Translations under genes and position numbers: made by a program
Source: Fictibacillus fluitans
Lineage (GTDB): Bacteria; Bacillota; Bacilli; Bacillales; Fictibacillaceae
Assembly (NCBI RefSeq): GCF_030418125.1
Contig: NZ_JAUHTR010000027.1
Coordinates: 1 to 33,003 of the forward strand
Direction of reading: 5' to 3'
DNA length: 33,003 nt
Shown here: positions 8,474-16,435 of the stretch, in pieces
How positions within the stretch are numbered: the first letter of the stretch is position 1
Layout of the letters: every line of letters starts with the position of its first letter
The notes under the pieces: model-generated
The model's database searches: none
What the model was told of the DNA's origin: nothing
The model's input: the letters and a program-made list of their open reading frames with translations, nothing else

Positions 8474-9061
8474 ATGGACATTCTTTTATTATGCATTGGA
8501 GCCTACCTGTTAGGCTCCATCAGCTTCAGTTACACCATTACCAAAGGGTTGAAAAAGGGAGATATTAGAAAGCTTGGCAGCGGAAATGCGGGGGCAACCA
8601 ACACACTGAGGGTGATCGGTGTGGGTCCTGCCATCCTGGTACTTATTCTTGATGCGCTCAAAGGTATCGTGCCGGTCTGGGCAGCCTTGTCTCTTCATTT
8701 TGATCTGAGCACTGCTATTATCGCAGGCGGCATGGCCATCATTGGACACAATTGGCCGGTTTATTATGGATTTAAAGGAGGAAAAGGGGTCGCAACCACG
8801 ATTGGTGTATTTGTTATCGCGTCGTTTTTTCCTTCCCTGATTGCCGGTATCCTTGTGATTCTTATTATTGCTTTAACCCGTTATGTTTCGTTGGGGTCGA
8901 TCGTTTTCATGATTTTGACTCCGGTTTTAATGTTTGTTTTTAAATCAGTGCCAGTTGAGGCGGCAATTATCGCCTTGTTGATTGGCTTGCTTTCCATATG
9001 GAGGCACCACACCAATATTTCCAGACTGTTAAATGGAAACGAACGAAAACTAGGACAATAG
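8474..9061 (+). CDS. plsY: Glycerol-3-phosphate acyltransferase PlsY
   Basis: Membrane enzyme of 195 aa that transfers the acyl group from acyl-phosphate to glycerol-3-phosphate, giving lysophosphatidic acid. It has multiple membrane segments and the three conserved loops: LGSGNAGATNTLR (about residues 35-47), the glycine-rich FKGGKGVATTIG (about 100-111), and a C-terminal SIWRHHTNISRL. ATG 8474 is preferred because AGGTG lies 6 bases upstream and MDILLLCIGAYLLGSIS fits the family. A GTG at 8459 abutting the der stop is an alternative. In B. subtilis plsY lies elsewhere; here it sits between der and gpsA, next to the gene that makes its substrate. Confidence 0.96.
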   Translation: MDILLLCIGAYLLGSISFSYTITKGLKKGDIRKLGSGNAGATNTLRVIGVGPAILVLILDALKGIVPVWAALSLHFDLSTAIIAGGMAIIGHNWPVYYGFKGGKGVATTIGVFVIASFFPSLIAGILVILIIALTRYVSLGSIVFMILTPVLMFVFKSVPVEAAIIALLIGLLSIWRHHTNISRLLNGNERKLGQ

Positions 9062-9079
9062 GTAAGGAGTGGGATGGGA

Positions 9080-10120
9080 ATGGAAAAAGTTGCCGTAGTT
9101 GGAGCAGGGAGCTGGGGTACTGCATTGGCCCTTGTGCTTGCCGATAATGGACATGATGTCCGATTATGGGGAAGAAGGCCAGAACAGATTGAGGAAATCA
9201 ATACCATACATACGAACGAAAAATATTTGCCGGGTGTTGTTCTTCCAGCTGGAATCAAAGGTTATAACCATTTGAAAGAAGCAGTGGAAGGGGTACGAAC
9301 CGTGTTGCTTGTCGCCCCGACAAAAGCGATGCGGGATGTACTGCGTGATCTTGTTCCTTTGATTGATGAGCCTGTCACAGTGGTTCATGCCAGTAAAGGC
9401 ATTGAGCCGGAATCCTATAAACGGGTATCGGAAATTATTGAGGAAGAAATTCCAGCCGAAAAACGCCGTTCCATTGTAGTTCTTTCAGGGCCGAGTCATG
9501 CAGAAGAAGTATCACTCAGGCAGCCGACAACAGTGACGGTTTCATCTTCTGATATTGAAGAAGCAGAGTATGTACAGGATCTGTTTATTAATCAAAACTT
9601 CCGTGTCTACACCAACGCTGATATCGTTGGAGTAGAACTTGGGGGCGCCCTGAAGAACATTATTGCTCTGGGAGCAGGCATGTCTGACGGTCTGGGCTAT
9701 GGCGATAATGCTAAAGCGGCTTTGATTACACGGGGGCTGGCTGAAATAGCAAGGCTCGGAACGAAGATGGGTGCCAACCCTTTAACCTTTTCAGGACTGA
9801 CAGGCATCGGTGATTTGATTGTAACCTGTACGAGTGTTCACAGCCGGAACTGGCGGGCGGGCAATATGCTTGGCAAAGGCGAGGCGCTTGAGGATGTACT
9901 GGAAAAAATGGGCATGGTGGTAGAAGGCGTAAGAACAACAAAAGCAGCCTACCAGCTTGCTAAACAGGAAAAAGTGGAAATGCCTATTACGAGTGTCCTT
10001 CATGATGTACTGTTTGATGGCAAGGATGCAAAAGAAGCTGTCGATGAACTCATGAAAAGGAGCCGGACACATGAGGTGGAGGATGTTTCCTCCCTCGTTT
10101 CCGACCGGCGGGCAGAATAA
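9080..10120 (+). CDS. gpsA: NAD(P)H-dependent glycerol-3-phosphate dehydrogenase
   Basis: Cytosolic enzyme of 346 aa that reduces dihydroxyacetone phosphate to sn-glycerol-3-phosphate for phospholipid synthesis. The N-terminal Rossmann motif is [12 protein letters not shown] (about 6-17). The central [20 protein letters not shown] (about 140-150) and [18 protein letters not shown] (about 192-209) blocks are typical, and the catalytic Lys lies in GGALKN. Two in-frame ATGs exist, 9074 and 9080. AGGAG at 9065-9069 spaces better to 9080, but 9074 is possible. The gene sits 18 bases after plsY, consistent with supplying glycerol-3-phosphate to that acyltransferase. No terminator is visible before spoVIF. 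Confidence 0.97.
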   Translation: MEKVAVVGAGSWGTALALVLADNGHDVRLWGRRPEQIEEINTIHTNEKYLPGVVLPAGIKGYNHLKEAVEGVRTVLLVAPTKAMRDVLRDLVPLIDEPVTVVHASKGIEPESYKRVSEIIEEEIPAEKRRSIVVLSGPSHAEEVSLRQPTTVTVSSSDIEEAEYVQDLFINQNFRVYTNADIVGVELGGALKNIIALGAGMSDGLGYGDNAKAALITRGLAEIARLGTKMGANPLTFSGLTGIGDLIVTCTSVHSRNWRAGNMLGKGEALEDVLEKMGMVVEGVRTTKAAYQLAKQEKVEMPITSVLHDVLFDGKDAKEAVDELMKRSRTHEVEDVSSLVSDRRAE

Positions 10121-10166
10121 ACGAACCGTCCTTCTCCCTGATTTCTATCACGATTATTAGACCGAT

Positions 10167-10176
10167 GCATAGGATA
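10167..10176 (+). promoter_or_regulatory. Candidate sigma-K -10 element upstream of spoVIF
   Basis: GCATAGGATA fits the sigma-K -10 pattern GCATANNNTA exactly. A possible CACG -35 (10149-10152) is slightly too close, with 14 bases between. B. subtilis spoVIF is sigma-K and GerE dependent, which supports the reading. Confidence 0.4.
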
Positions 10177-10207
10177 ATGGTGAATAGGTTGTGGAGGAGG
10201 ACGAAAA

Positions 10208-10468
10208 ATGGATCGTAATCATCAATTTTTTGATAACGTTGAAAAGAAAACGAACGTAAAAAAGGAAGATATTTTCAAACTGGCCCAAACGGTCAGCAAT
10301 GAAAATTTACGGGATGAACGCACGTTAAGAAGACTGATCTCCCAGGTAGCCTCCTTGGCCGGTGTTCCTGTTTCGAAACAAAAAGAAGACCAGATTGTCA
10401 GTGCTGTGATTAATAACAATGTACCTCTTGATTTTAGTACATTGTCCAAAATGTTCGACAATAAGTAG
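10208..10468 (+). CDS. spoVIF: Stage VI sporulation protein F (SpoVIF family)
   Basis: Small soluble protein of 86 aa with FFDNVEKKTNVKKEDIFKLA, the middle LRRLISQVASLAGVPVSKQKEDQI and the C-terminal NNNVPLDFSTLSKMF, which I recognise as the SpoVIF family. B. subtilis SpoVIF (YjcC) is made late in the mother cell and is needed for proper coat assembly. There the gene is not beside gpsA, so the location differs. ATG 10208 has GGAGGAGG upstream. A candidate sigma-K -10 element lies at 10167, and a strong terminator follows. No membrane segment or signal peptide is visible. Confidence 0.82.
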   Translation: MDRNHQFFDNVEKKTNVKKEDIFKLAQTVSNENLRDERTLRRLISQVASLAGVPVSKQKEDQIVSAVINNNVPLDFSTLSKMFDNK

Positions 10469-10515
10469 GGAACGGGAAAGCCAATCTCTCTGCAAGTCGG
10501 AATACTTAGTCATCC

Positions 10516-10554
10516 AAGCAGGCGGTGCAGCGCGCACCGGCCTGCTTCTTTTTT
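10516..10554 (+). terminator. Terminator of spoVIF
   Basis: AAGCAGG (10516-10522) pairs with CCTGCTT (10541-10547). The inner arms GGTGC and GCACC extend the stem, and CTTTTTT follows. Confidence 0.85.
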
Positions 10555-10608
10555 GCTGATTATGCCATTAGTATTGAATAAGAGCGCTTACGCAATTCTT
10601 ATATTTTA

Positions 10609-10617
10609 TGCTATAAT
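10609..10617 (+). promoter_or_regulatory. Extended -10 sigma-A promoter of yphE
   Basis: TGCTATAAT is an extended -10 with a perfect TATAAT. The -35 (TTACGC at 10588-10593, 18-base spacer) is poor. It lies 25 bases before the yphE start. Confidence 0.5.
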
Positions 10618-10641
10618 TTACGCTGTAAAAGGAGGATATAT

Positions 10642-10842
10642 ATGGACGCTGGATTAATGAAAATGTGGGTCGCTCTGTCAGCCATCGGCCTTATGTTTAT
10701 TGCCGTTTTTTCAATTATGATCAGCAGGGCAAAGTTAAAAGGATTTTTTAAATACATACTGGCAGCTATCGCATATCTTTGCATGTTCACGGCAGGTATT
10801 TTAATTGTACTCGTCGTATTTAGCGGGCCGGCGAAAGGATAG
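10642..10842 (+). CDS. yphE: Small membrane protein YphE (DUF2768)
   Basis: Protein of 66 aa with two predicted membrane segments, at about 7-27 (KMWVALSAIGLMFIAVFSIMI) and 38-61 (YILAAIAYLCMFTAGILIVLVVF), ending in SGPAKG. Length, topology and position before yphF and spoIVA match the DUF2768 family of Bacillaceae, which has no known function. ATG 10642 has AAAGGAGG upstream. yphF begins 13 bases after the stop codon, so the two are likely co-transcribed from the extended -10 promoter. Confidence 0.8.
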   Translation: MDAGLMKMWVALSAIGLMFIAVFSIMISRAKLKGFFKYILAAIAYLCMFTAGILIVLVVFSGPAKG

Positions 10843-10855
10843 GAAAGCAGCTGGA

Positions 10856-11572
10856 ATGAAAAAAATATGTTTAATGATCACAGGCATCTGCATGCTTTTC
10901 AGTCTGACAGGCTGCTTGTATCCCGATCAACAGAAATCGGAGAACAGGGTTCCCTACAAGGACCAGATTCAAATGGTGCAGGGTGCAGTGAACGACTATA
11001 AAAAAGATACCTCTGTTCTGCCTATTAAGAACAAGGATGCTTCCACCGACATTTACGAAAAATATCCTATTGATTTCGGGCGCCTGGTACCGAAATATAT
11101 GCAGCAGCCTCCCGGCAATTCGTTTGAAAAAGGCGGAACCTTTCAGTATGTGCTAACCGACGCTGAAACGAATCCGAAGGTAAAGCTGATCGATCTTGTC
11201 ATCGTGAACAAAGCACAGGACCTTGAGCTTCGGCTTAAGGAATATACCCGCACGCACAAATATCCTCCCTATGACAAAATTATGGCCAGCGGCAGGTACA
11301 CCCTCAATTATAAAAAGATGGGGTATAAGGAAGCTCCTTATGTCGTTAGCCCGTACAGTGGAAAAAACCTCCCGTTTTTTGTGGACAATGAATCGAAAGT
11401 GCATGTGGATTACTCGATCGATTTGTACGAAGCGTTAAAAAAGACAAAAGATGTTAAAGAAGGAAAAGACATTCGGCCGCTGCTGACGAAAAATTCCTAT
11501 TTTGTGCCCGTCCGTTCAGTCCCCTACAGTGTAAAGAACGGAGAACCGGAATTCCTGATCGGCAAACCGTAA
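10856..11572 (+). CDS. yphF: Lipoprotein YphF
   Basis: Protein of 238 aa with a lipoprotein signal peptide: MKKICLMITGICMLFSLTGC, with lipobox LTGC and lipidated Cys20. The mature part is hydrophilic, with blocks such as PIDFGRLVPKYMQQPPGN and YVVSPYSGKNLPFFVDN. Order yphE-yphF-spoIVA and length agree with B. subtilis YphF (about 244 aa), whose function is unknown. ATG 10856 is chosen for AGGAAAG 8 bases upstream and because it begins the signal peptide; in-frame codons further upstream overlap yphE. It would be anchored on the outer face of the membrane. Confidence 0.8.
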   Translation: MKKICLMITGICMLFSLTGCLYPDQQKSENRVPYKDQIQMVQGAVNDYKKDTSVLPIKNKDASTDIYEKYPIDFGRLVPKYMQQPPGNSFEKGGTFQYVLTDAETNPKVKLIDLVIVNKAQDLELRLKEYTRTHKYPPYDKIMASGRYTLNYKKMGYKEAPYVVSPYSGKNLPFFVDNESKVHVDYSIDLYEALKKTKDVKEGKDIRPLLTKNSYFVPVRSVPYSVKNGEPEFLIGKP

Positions 11573-11605
11573 TTTTATAGGATGCACTATAAATAATAGT
11601 CATGA

Positions 11606-11652
11606 ACTCTCCCCTTTTCTAATACATTCATAGAAAAGGAGGAGGGTTTTTT
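11606..11652 (+). terminator. Terminator of yphE-yphF
   Basis: CTCCCCTTTTCTA and TAGAAAAGGAGGAG pair with small mismatches around CATTCA-like loop bases, followed by GGGTTTTTT. Confidence 0.75.
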
Positions 11653-11786
11653 ATATAAAAAACGGACATGGTGAACACCTGGACAGTTTGCACACGGAAA
11701 GTCACAAGCAATTGTGCTTCTCTCCCGGTCAATACAACGAACTCAGGTCCACGCTCTTTTTTGTATGAAAAAACTTTCATTCCTTA

Positions 11787-11814
11787 TCATATTTTTGGGA
11801 CAACATCATATAGA
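11787..11814 (+). promoter_or_regulatory. Candidate sigma-E promoter of spoIVA
   Basis: TCATATT (11787-11793) matches the sigma-E -35 KMATATT exactly. After 13 bases CATATAGA (11807-11814) approximates the -10 CATACANT with two mismatches. It lies about 55 bases before the spoIVA start. The rest of the 295-base gap (11653-11786) shows only a weak CACAA/TTGTG dyad near 11703-11716. Confidence 0.5.
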
Positions 11815-11867
11815 TGTAATGTCCAAGAATAGCATCCGGAACTTATTTGGATCGGGAGGGAAACGAA

Positions 11868-13346
11868 TTGGAAAAAATCGATATTTTCAAAGATATCGCC
11901 GAACGGACAGGGGGAGACATTTATCTCGGAGTAGTCGGTGCTGTTCGTACAGGGAAATCCACGTTTATCAAGCGGTTTATGGAACTGGTGGTGCTTCCTA
12001 ATATTCAAAACGAAGGAGAGCGCCAGCGGGCACAGGATGAACTTCCGCAGAGCGCAGCGGGCAAGACCATCATGACCACTGAACCTAAATTTGTTCCAAA
12101 CAATGCAGTGAGTATTCATGTGTCAGAGGGTCTTGATGTCAATGTCCGTCTTGTAGACAGTGTTGGGTATGCAGTACCAAGTGCGAAAGGCTATGAAGAT
12201 GAAAACGGACCGCGCATGATTCACACTCCGTGGTATGATGAACCGATTCCTTTTCACGAGGCAGCCGAAATCGGCACAAGAAAAGTCATTCAGGAGCACT
12301 CCACTCTGGGTGTAGTGGTAACCACAGATGGTTCAATTGGCGAAATTCCAAGATACGATTACATCGAATCAGAAGAGCGGGTCATTGAAGAGCTGAAAGA
12401 GGTCGGCAAACCATTTATTCTGGTGGTCAACTCGGTTCACCCGCATCATCCGGATACCGAACAGCTCCGCAAAGAATTAAATGAGAAATATGATATTCCC
12501 GTACTCTCCATGAGTGTGGAAAGCATGACTGAGCATGATATCAACAATGTGCTCCGGGAAGTCCTTTACGAATTTCCGGTTCTTGAAGTTAACGTGAACC
12601 TGCCAAGCTGGGTGATGGTACTTCGGGAGGAGCATTGGCTGAGAGAAAGCTACGAGGAAGCTGTCAGGGAAACCGTCAAAGACATTCGGAGATTAAGAGA
12701 TGTAGACCGGGTTGTGGGAAGCTTCAGTGATTTTGAATTTATCGATGACGCACGCCTTGCGGGTATCGAAATGGGGCAGGGGATTGCAGAAATTGATCTG
12801 TTTGCTCCCGATGATCTATATGACCAGATCCTAAAAGAAGTTGTAGGAGTGGAGATCAGGGGAAAAGATCACCTCCTACAGTTGATGCAGGAATTTGCTT
12901 ATGCTAAGCAGGAGTATGACCAGGTAGCCGATGCTCTGAGAATGGTGAAGCAGACCGGATATGGAATTGCAGCCCCTGCATTGTCCGATATGAGCCTCGA
13001 TGAGCCGGAAATCATCCGTCAGGGCTCACGCTTCGGAGTCCGGTTGAAGGCGGTAGCCCCATCGATTCATATGATTAAAGTGGATGTTGAATCGGAATTT
13101 GCACCAATCATCGGCACGGAAAAACAGAGCGAAGAGCTTGTCAGGTACCTCATGCAGGATTTTGAAGAAGACCCGCTTTCCATTTGGAACTCCGATATTT
13201 TTGGACGGTCGCTCAATTCAATTGTACGTGAAGGCATCCAGGGCAAAATATCGCTCATGCCGGAAAATGCAAGGTACAAACTGAAGGAAACATTGGAGCG
13301 TATCATAAACGAAGGCTCCGGAGGATTAATAGCCATTATTTTATAG
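11868..13346 (+). CDS. spoIVA: Spore coat morphogenetic ATPase SpoIVA
   Basis: Protein of 492 aa, the same length as B. subtilis SpoIVA and very similar along its whole length. SpoIVA is made in the mother cell, is recruited to the forespore surface by SpoVM, and hydrolyses ATP to polymerise into the basement layer of the coat. The Walker A motif GAVRTGKST is at residues 24-32. The C-terminal region ending RIINEGSGGLIAIIL is the part that contacts the forespore membrane through SpoVM. The start is TTG 11868, after GGGAGGG, giving MEKIDIFKDIAERTGG. An in-frame ATG at 11847 would add seven residues and lies upstream of that ribosome site. It is monocistronic, with its own terminator. Confidence 0.98.
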   Translation: MEKIDIFKDIAERTGGDIYLGVVGAVRTGKSTFIKRFMELVVLPNIQNEGERQRAQDELPQSAAGKTIMTTEPKFVPNNAVSIHVSEGLDVNVRLVDSVGYAVPSAKGYEDENGPRMIHTPWYDEPIPFHEAAEIGTRKVIQEHSTLGVVVTTDGSIGEIPRYDYIESEERVIEELKEVGKPFILVVNSVHPHHPDTEQLRKELNEKYDIPVLSMSVESMTEHDINNVLREVLYEFPVLEVNVNLPSWVMVLREEHWLRESYEEAVRETVKDIRRLRDVDRVVGSFSDFEFIDDARLAGIEMGQGIAEIDLFAPDDLYDQILKEVVGVEIRGKDHLLQLMQEFAYAKQEYDQVADALRMVKQTGYGIAAPALSDMSLDEPEIIRQGSRFGVRLKAVAPSIHMIKVDVESEFAPIIGTEKQSEELVRYLMQDFEEDPLSIWNSDIFGRSLNSIVREGIQGKISLMPENARYKLKETLERIINEGSGGLIAIIL

Positions 13347-13348
13347 CG

Positions 13349-13374
13349 AAAGGCTCCTATTTGGAGTCTTTTTT
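13349..13374 (+). terminator. Terminator of spoIVA
   Basis: AAAGGCTCC (13349-13357) pairs with GGAGTCTTT (13363-13371), with one G-T wobble, and runs into TTTTTT. Confidence 0.75.
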
Positions 13375-13459
13375 GTTTGGAAAGAAAGGCGGTTATTCCA
13401 ATAAATAGGTCTTTTGGCCATGGAAAAAGGGGTTTTTCGCTATTTTTCGCACAAAAACA

Positions 13460-13488
13460 TTGAATTCTCATGGCGTATCGTTTAATAT
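13460..13488 (+). promoter_or_regulatory. Sigma-A promoter of hbs
   Basis: TTGAAT (13460-13465), 17 bases, TAATAT (13483-13488). The mRNA leader would be about 115 bases, and long leaders are known for B. subtilis hbs. A further TATAAA at 13522 lacks a properly spaced -35. Confidence 0.55.
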
Positions 13489-13609
13489 AAGGCTTGTCAT
13501 CAAAGTATTTAGTAAATCCTGTATAAAACAGGGGCCGGAGCTTTATGATAGTAGTACAACCAAATATTTAGAGCATAGATACAGCGTTCTTTGAGAGGAG
13601 GTGAATGGA

Positions 13610-13882
13610 ATGAACAAGACTGATCTTGTAAACACAGTAGCTGAACAAACTCAACTTTCTAAAAAGGATGCCACTAAAGCTGTTGATGCAGTTTTCGAGG
13701 CAATTGCTGATACGCTAAAAGAAGGTGACAAGGTACAACTTATCGGTTTTGGTAACTTCGAAGTTCGTGAGCGTGCAGCTCGTAAAGGCCGCAACCCGCA
13801 AACTGGTCAAGAAATCGAAATCGCAGCAAGCAAGGTACCTGCTTTCAAACCAGGAAAAGCCCTTAAGGATGCTCTAAAGTAA
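13610..13882 (+). CDS. hbs: HU-type nucleoid protein HBsu
   Basis: DNA-binding protein of 90 aa (B. subtilis HBsu 92 aa) that dimerises and compacts the chromosome. The dimerisation helices contain [14 protein letters not shown], the hinge is [25 protein letters not shown], and the DNA-binding arm includes [25 protein letters not shown] 13610 (MNKTDL) is preferred over the in-frame GTG at 13601, because AGGAGGTGA spans 13596-13604 and would overlap the latter. Codon use is biased to highly expressed forms such as CGT, GGT and AAA. The gene sits between spoIVA and folE and is flanked by its own promoter and terminator. Confidence 0.98.
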   Translation: MNKTDLVNTVAEQTQLSKKDATKAVDAVFEAIADTLKEGDKVQLIGFGNFEVRERAARKGRNPQTGQEIEIAASKVPAFKPGKALKDALK

Positions 13883-13901
13883 GCTTATACATAGGGCAAG
13901 C

Positions 13902-13932
13902 AAGAACCGCATTGTGCGGTTCTTTTATTTTT
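13902..13932 (+). terminator. Terminator of hbs
   Basis: AAGAACCGCA (13902-13911) and TGCGGTTCTT (13915-13924) form a perfect 10-bp stem with a TTG loop, followed by TTATTTTT. Confidence 0.9.
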
Positions 13933-13963
13933 CTGTAAAACGCACGACTTTAGTCCCCTACCT

Positions 13964-13992
13964 TTGCCTTTGCCTGATTCATATGCTAGAAT
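13964..13992 (+). promoter_or_regulatory. Sigma-A promoter of folE-mtrB
   Basis: TTGCCT (13964-13969), 17 bases, TAGAAT (13987-13992), with an extended -10 TG at 13984-13985. The leader to the folE start is about 70 bases. Confidence 0.6.
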
Positions 13993-14070
13993 CGGTTTAG
14001 AAAAACGTACAGCAATCGTTAAGTAAAACTTACTTGGAACGTTGCACGAACGAAATTGGAGGATATTGCA

Positions 14071-14637
14071 TTGAAGGAATTTGATCAGGCGAAAATAGAA
14101 CAGGCGGTTACCATGATTCTTGAGGCTATTGGAGAAGATCCAGCGCGTGAAGGCCTTGTCGATACACCAAAAAGAGTGGCTAAAATGTACCAGGAAGTTT
14201 TTCAGGGGCTGAATCAGGACCCGAAAGAGCACTTTGCCACTATTTTCGGAGAAGATCACGAAGAACTGGTTCTCGTAAAAGATATTCCTTTCTATTCCAT
14301 GTGTGAACATCACCTGGTTCCTTTTTTCGGAAAAGCCCATATCGGATACATCCCTAAAGGCGGAAAGGTGACAGGCCTCTCCAAACTTGCGCGCGCTGTC
14401 GAAGCGGTTACCCGCCGCCCGCAGCTGCAGGAAAGAATCACATCAACCGTCGCTGATTCTCTTGTTGAAACACTGAACCCGCACGGAGTGATTGTTGTTG
14501 TTGAAGCTGAACACATGTGCATGACCATGCGCGGAGTTAAGAAACCGGGCTCGAAAACCGTAACTTCTGCCGTAAGAGGAGTCTTTGTAAATGATGCAGC
14601 GGCCAGAGCAGAAGTTCTTACATTTATTCGAAGCTAA
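14071..14637 (+). CDS. folE: GTP cyclohydrolase I
   Basis: Enzyme of 188 aa that converts GTP to 7,8-dihydroneopterin triphosphate and formate, the first step of folate synthesis. Zinc ligands are visible as C78 and H81 in [10 protein letters not shown] and C150 in [11 protein letters not shown]. Other family blocks are [14 protein letters not shown] and [23 protein letters not shown]. The start is TTG 14071, with GGAGGA at 14058-14063; a TTG at 14056 in frame is part of that ribosome site region. In B. subtilis this gene is mtrA, co-transcribed with the TRAP gene mtrB, as here (24 bases between the coding regions). Confidence 0.96.
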   Translation: MKEFDQAKIEQAVTMILEAIGEDPAREGLVDTPKRVAKMYQEVFQGLNQDPKEHFATIFGEDHEELVLVKDIPFYSMCEHHLVPFFGKAHIGYIPKGGKVTGLSKLARAVEAVTRRPQLQERITSTVADSLVETLNPHGVIVVVEAEHMCMTMRGVKKPGSKTVTSAVRGVFVNDAAARAEVLTFIRS

Positions 14638-14661
14638 TTTTACAGGAACGGAGTGTTCGGG

Positions 14662-14883
14662 ATGAAGGTAAACGAAAATGAGTTTTTCGTCATCAAGGCT
14701 AAAGAAAATGGAGTCAATGTCATTGGATTGACGAGAGGGACAGAAACCCGCTTTCACCATTCAGAAAAGCTCGACAAGGGCGAGGTAATGCTGGCGCAAT
14801 TTACAGAACATACATCTGCTGTGAAGGTGCGGGGCAAAGCCGTCATTTATACACGGCACGGTGAAGTCGACACGGAAGTATAA
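14662..14883 (+). CDS. mtrB: Tryptophan-activated RNA-binding attenuator TRAP (MtrB)
   Basis: Protein of 73 aa (B. subtilis TRAP 75 aa). TRAP forms an 11-subunit ring that, with bound tryptophan, wraps (G/U)AG-repeat RNA and switches off trp expression. The RNA-contacting Lys-Lys-Arg set is conserved (K36, K55, R57; equivalent to K37, K56, R58 of B. subtilis). So are the tryptophan-pocket segments GLTRGT, HH and AQFTEHT. Position 2 onward ([17 protein letters not shown]) matches the family. ATG 14662 has CGGAG 8 bases upstream; a GTG at 14653 overlaps that site. Its probable target, the trp leader, lies about 5 kb downstream. No gene for anti-TRAP is seen in the window. Confidence 0.97.
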   Translation: MKVNENEFFVIKAKENGVNVIGLTRGTETRFHHSEKLDKGEVMLAQFTEHTSAVKVRGKAVIYTRHGEVDTEV

Positions 14884-14886
14884 AAA

Positions 14887-14913
14887 AAGCTTGGCACGAG
14901 CCAAGTTTTCTTT
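14887..14913 (+). terminator. Terminator of folE-mtrB
   Basis: CTTGGC (14890-14895) pairs with GCCAAG (14900-14905), flanked by A-rich and T-rich arms that extend the stem. It overlaps the end of mtrB closely. Confidence 0.75.
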
Positions 14914-14929
14914 ATGCGGTAAACAATAG

Positions 14930-14959
14930 TTGAATGCTCAATATGATATGATACATAAT
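14930..14959 (+). promoter_or_regulatory. Candidate sigma-A promoter of the hep-men-mqn operon
   Basis: TTGAAT (14930-14935), 18 bases, CATAAT (14954-14959). Overlapping TATGAT and TACATA hexamers could serve as alternative -10 elements. The start codon of hepS is about 40 bases downstream. Confidence 0.45.
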
Positions 14960-15000
14960 AGACAGAGTAAGCTTTAGTTGCAGGATGCGGGGGCAATGAC

Positions 15001-15708
15001 ATGAGGATCATCCAGGAAGTAAATAAATTAAATGAATATGTTTTACAGAAGATGGAACATTCGTTTTTAAAGGAATATGTTAATGTTCCCCAGTTAAATC
15101 AGGATAAATGTCTGATCACCTATTCGCTGTTGGCCGAGAGCGGGTACGAGGGAGAGGAACTGCAGGAGTTATACGCTGCGGTCACACTTGTTCAGTGTGC
15201 ATTGGACATGCATGAAACGATATTGAAGATCACGGAAGGTCATGTCAAGGAGAGACAGTTGACCGTACTGGCAGGAGACTATTACAGCAGCCTCTACTAT
15301 TTTATGCTTTCCATCTGTGAGGACGTGCCTTTGATCCGTGCGCTTTCATTGGGTATTCAGGATGTTAATGAGAACAAAATGAGGCTCTTTTATAGTAAAC
15401 ACACAAAGCCAGAAGAGGTAACCAACAGTATAAAAGGAATGGAGGCAGGGATTCTAACCCGTGTCGCCCATCATCTGAAGAAAGAACAATACATACCTTT
15501 TATCACAGAGTTTTTGTTTATTTCTGCCACCTCCCATTGCCCTGACTCTCTTTTTTCAGACTATCATCTCCAAATTAAAAATGACGTGCTGCTTGCCCGG
15601 CACAAACTGAAAACACAAAAGCAGCCGTTATCGCTAAAACCAGTCATGGAAAAGAGAATGAGGGGACTGCTTGAAGGGCCTCACTATTTATTGCCGGAGG
15701 AAGGGTAA
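15001..15708 (+). CDS. hepS: Heptaprenyl diphosphate synthase component I (HepS)
   Basis: Non-catalytic subunit of 235 aa (B. subtilis HepS about 251 aa) of the two-part enzyme that builds the C35 side chain of menaquinone-7. It has no Asp-rich prenyltransferase motifs, as expected. Recognisable blocks are the helical CALDMHETILKITEG, ERQLTVLAGDYYSSLYYFML and LIRALSLGIQDVNENKMRLF, typical of the HEPPP synthase component 1 family. ATG 15001 follows a G-rich ribosome site (GCGGGGGC). It is the first gene of a five-gene operon ending with hepT, the catalytic partner. menG starts 3 bases after its stop codon. Confidence 0.9.
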   Translation: MRIIQEVNKLNEYVLQKMEHSFLKEYVNVPQLNQDKCLITYSLLAESGYEGEELQELYAAVTLVQCALDMHETILKITEGHVKERQLTVLAGDYYSSLYYFMLSICEDVPLIRALSLGIQDVNENKMRLFYSKHTKPEEVTNSIKGMEAGILTRVAHHLKKEQYIPFITEFLFISATSHCPDSLFSDYHLQIKNDVLLARHKLKTQKQPLSLKPVMEKRMRGLLEGPHYLLPEEG

Positions 15709-15711
15709 GCC

Positions 15712-16419
15712 ATGGAACAGTTAAAGGAACAGAGAGTCCACTCGGTATTTGAAAAAATATCGGATCAATATGATTTCATGAACAATGTGATCAGCTTCCA
15801 GCGCCATAAAAGCTGGAGGAAAGACACGATGAAACAGATGGCTGTAAAGGAAGGCAGCCGGGCGCTTGATGTTTGCTGCGGAACGGGTGACTGGAGCATC
15901 TCCCTGGCAAGAGCGGTTGGCAGGAAGGGGCATGTCACAGGCCTGGATTTTAGCCAGAACATGCTTGAAGTCGGAAAGAAAAAAGTAGAATCGCTTAACA
16001 TGAAAAATGTGGAGCTGATTCATGGCAACGCAATGGAACTGCCTTTTGAAGACAATACCTTTGACTATGTAACGATCGGATTTGGACTGAGGAATGTACC
16101 TGATTATCTGCAGGTAATTAAGGAAATGAACCGCGTGGCCAAACCGGGAGCAAAGGTCGTCTGTTTAGAAACCTCTCAGCCTACCACTCCGGTGATCAAG
16201 CCTCTGTTTCGTTTCTATTTTTCAGTGATTATGCCCGTTCTTGGCAAGCTTCTTGCAAAAAGCTACAACGAATACTCATGGCTTCAGGAATCGGCAGGGG
16301 AGTTTCTGAACAGAAACGAACTGAAGTCCCTGTTTGAAGAAGCCGGGTTGACCCGTGTCATGGTTAAGCCATATACATTTGGAACGGCAGCTATGCACAT
16401 GGGGATTAAACAAACATAG
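15712..16419 (+). CDS. menG: Demethylmenaquinone methyltransferase
   Basis: SAM-dependent methyltransferase of 235 aa (B. subtilis MenG 233 aa) that methylates demethylmenaquinone in the last step of menaquinone synthesis. The UbiE-family start is [28 protein letters not shown]-binding motif I is [11 protein letters not shown] (about residues 52-62), and GFGLRNVPD (about 122-130) is the characteristic UbiE block, followed by [16 protein letters not shown] 15712 has GGAGGAAGGG upstream. It lies between hepS and a UbiA-type prenyltransferase, which is consistent with a complete ring-decorating set. This step is shared by the classical and futalosine pathways. Confidence 0.96.
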   Translation: MEQLKEQRVHSVFEKISDQYDFMNNVISFQRHKSWRKDTMKQMAVKEGSRALDVCCGTGDWSISLARAVGRKGHVTGLDFSQNMLEVGKKKVESLNMKNVELIHGNAMELPFEDNTFDYVTIGFGLRNVPDYLQVIKEMNRVAKPGAKVVCLETSQPTTPVIKPLFRFYFSVIMPVLGKLLAKSYNEYSWLQESAGEFLNRNELKSLFEEAGLTRVMVKPYTFGTAAMHMGIKQT

Positions 16420-16435
16420 AAAGAGAGATTGCCTT

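Noticed and set aside
11703-11719. Small dyad upstream of spoIVA (CACAA/TTGTG and AAGCA/TGCTT)
   Set aside because: Short overlapping dyads of 5 bases are expected by chance and match no known operator.
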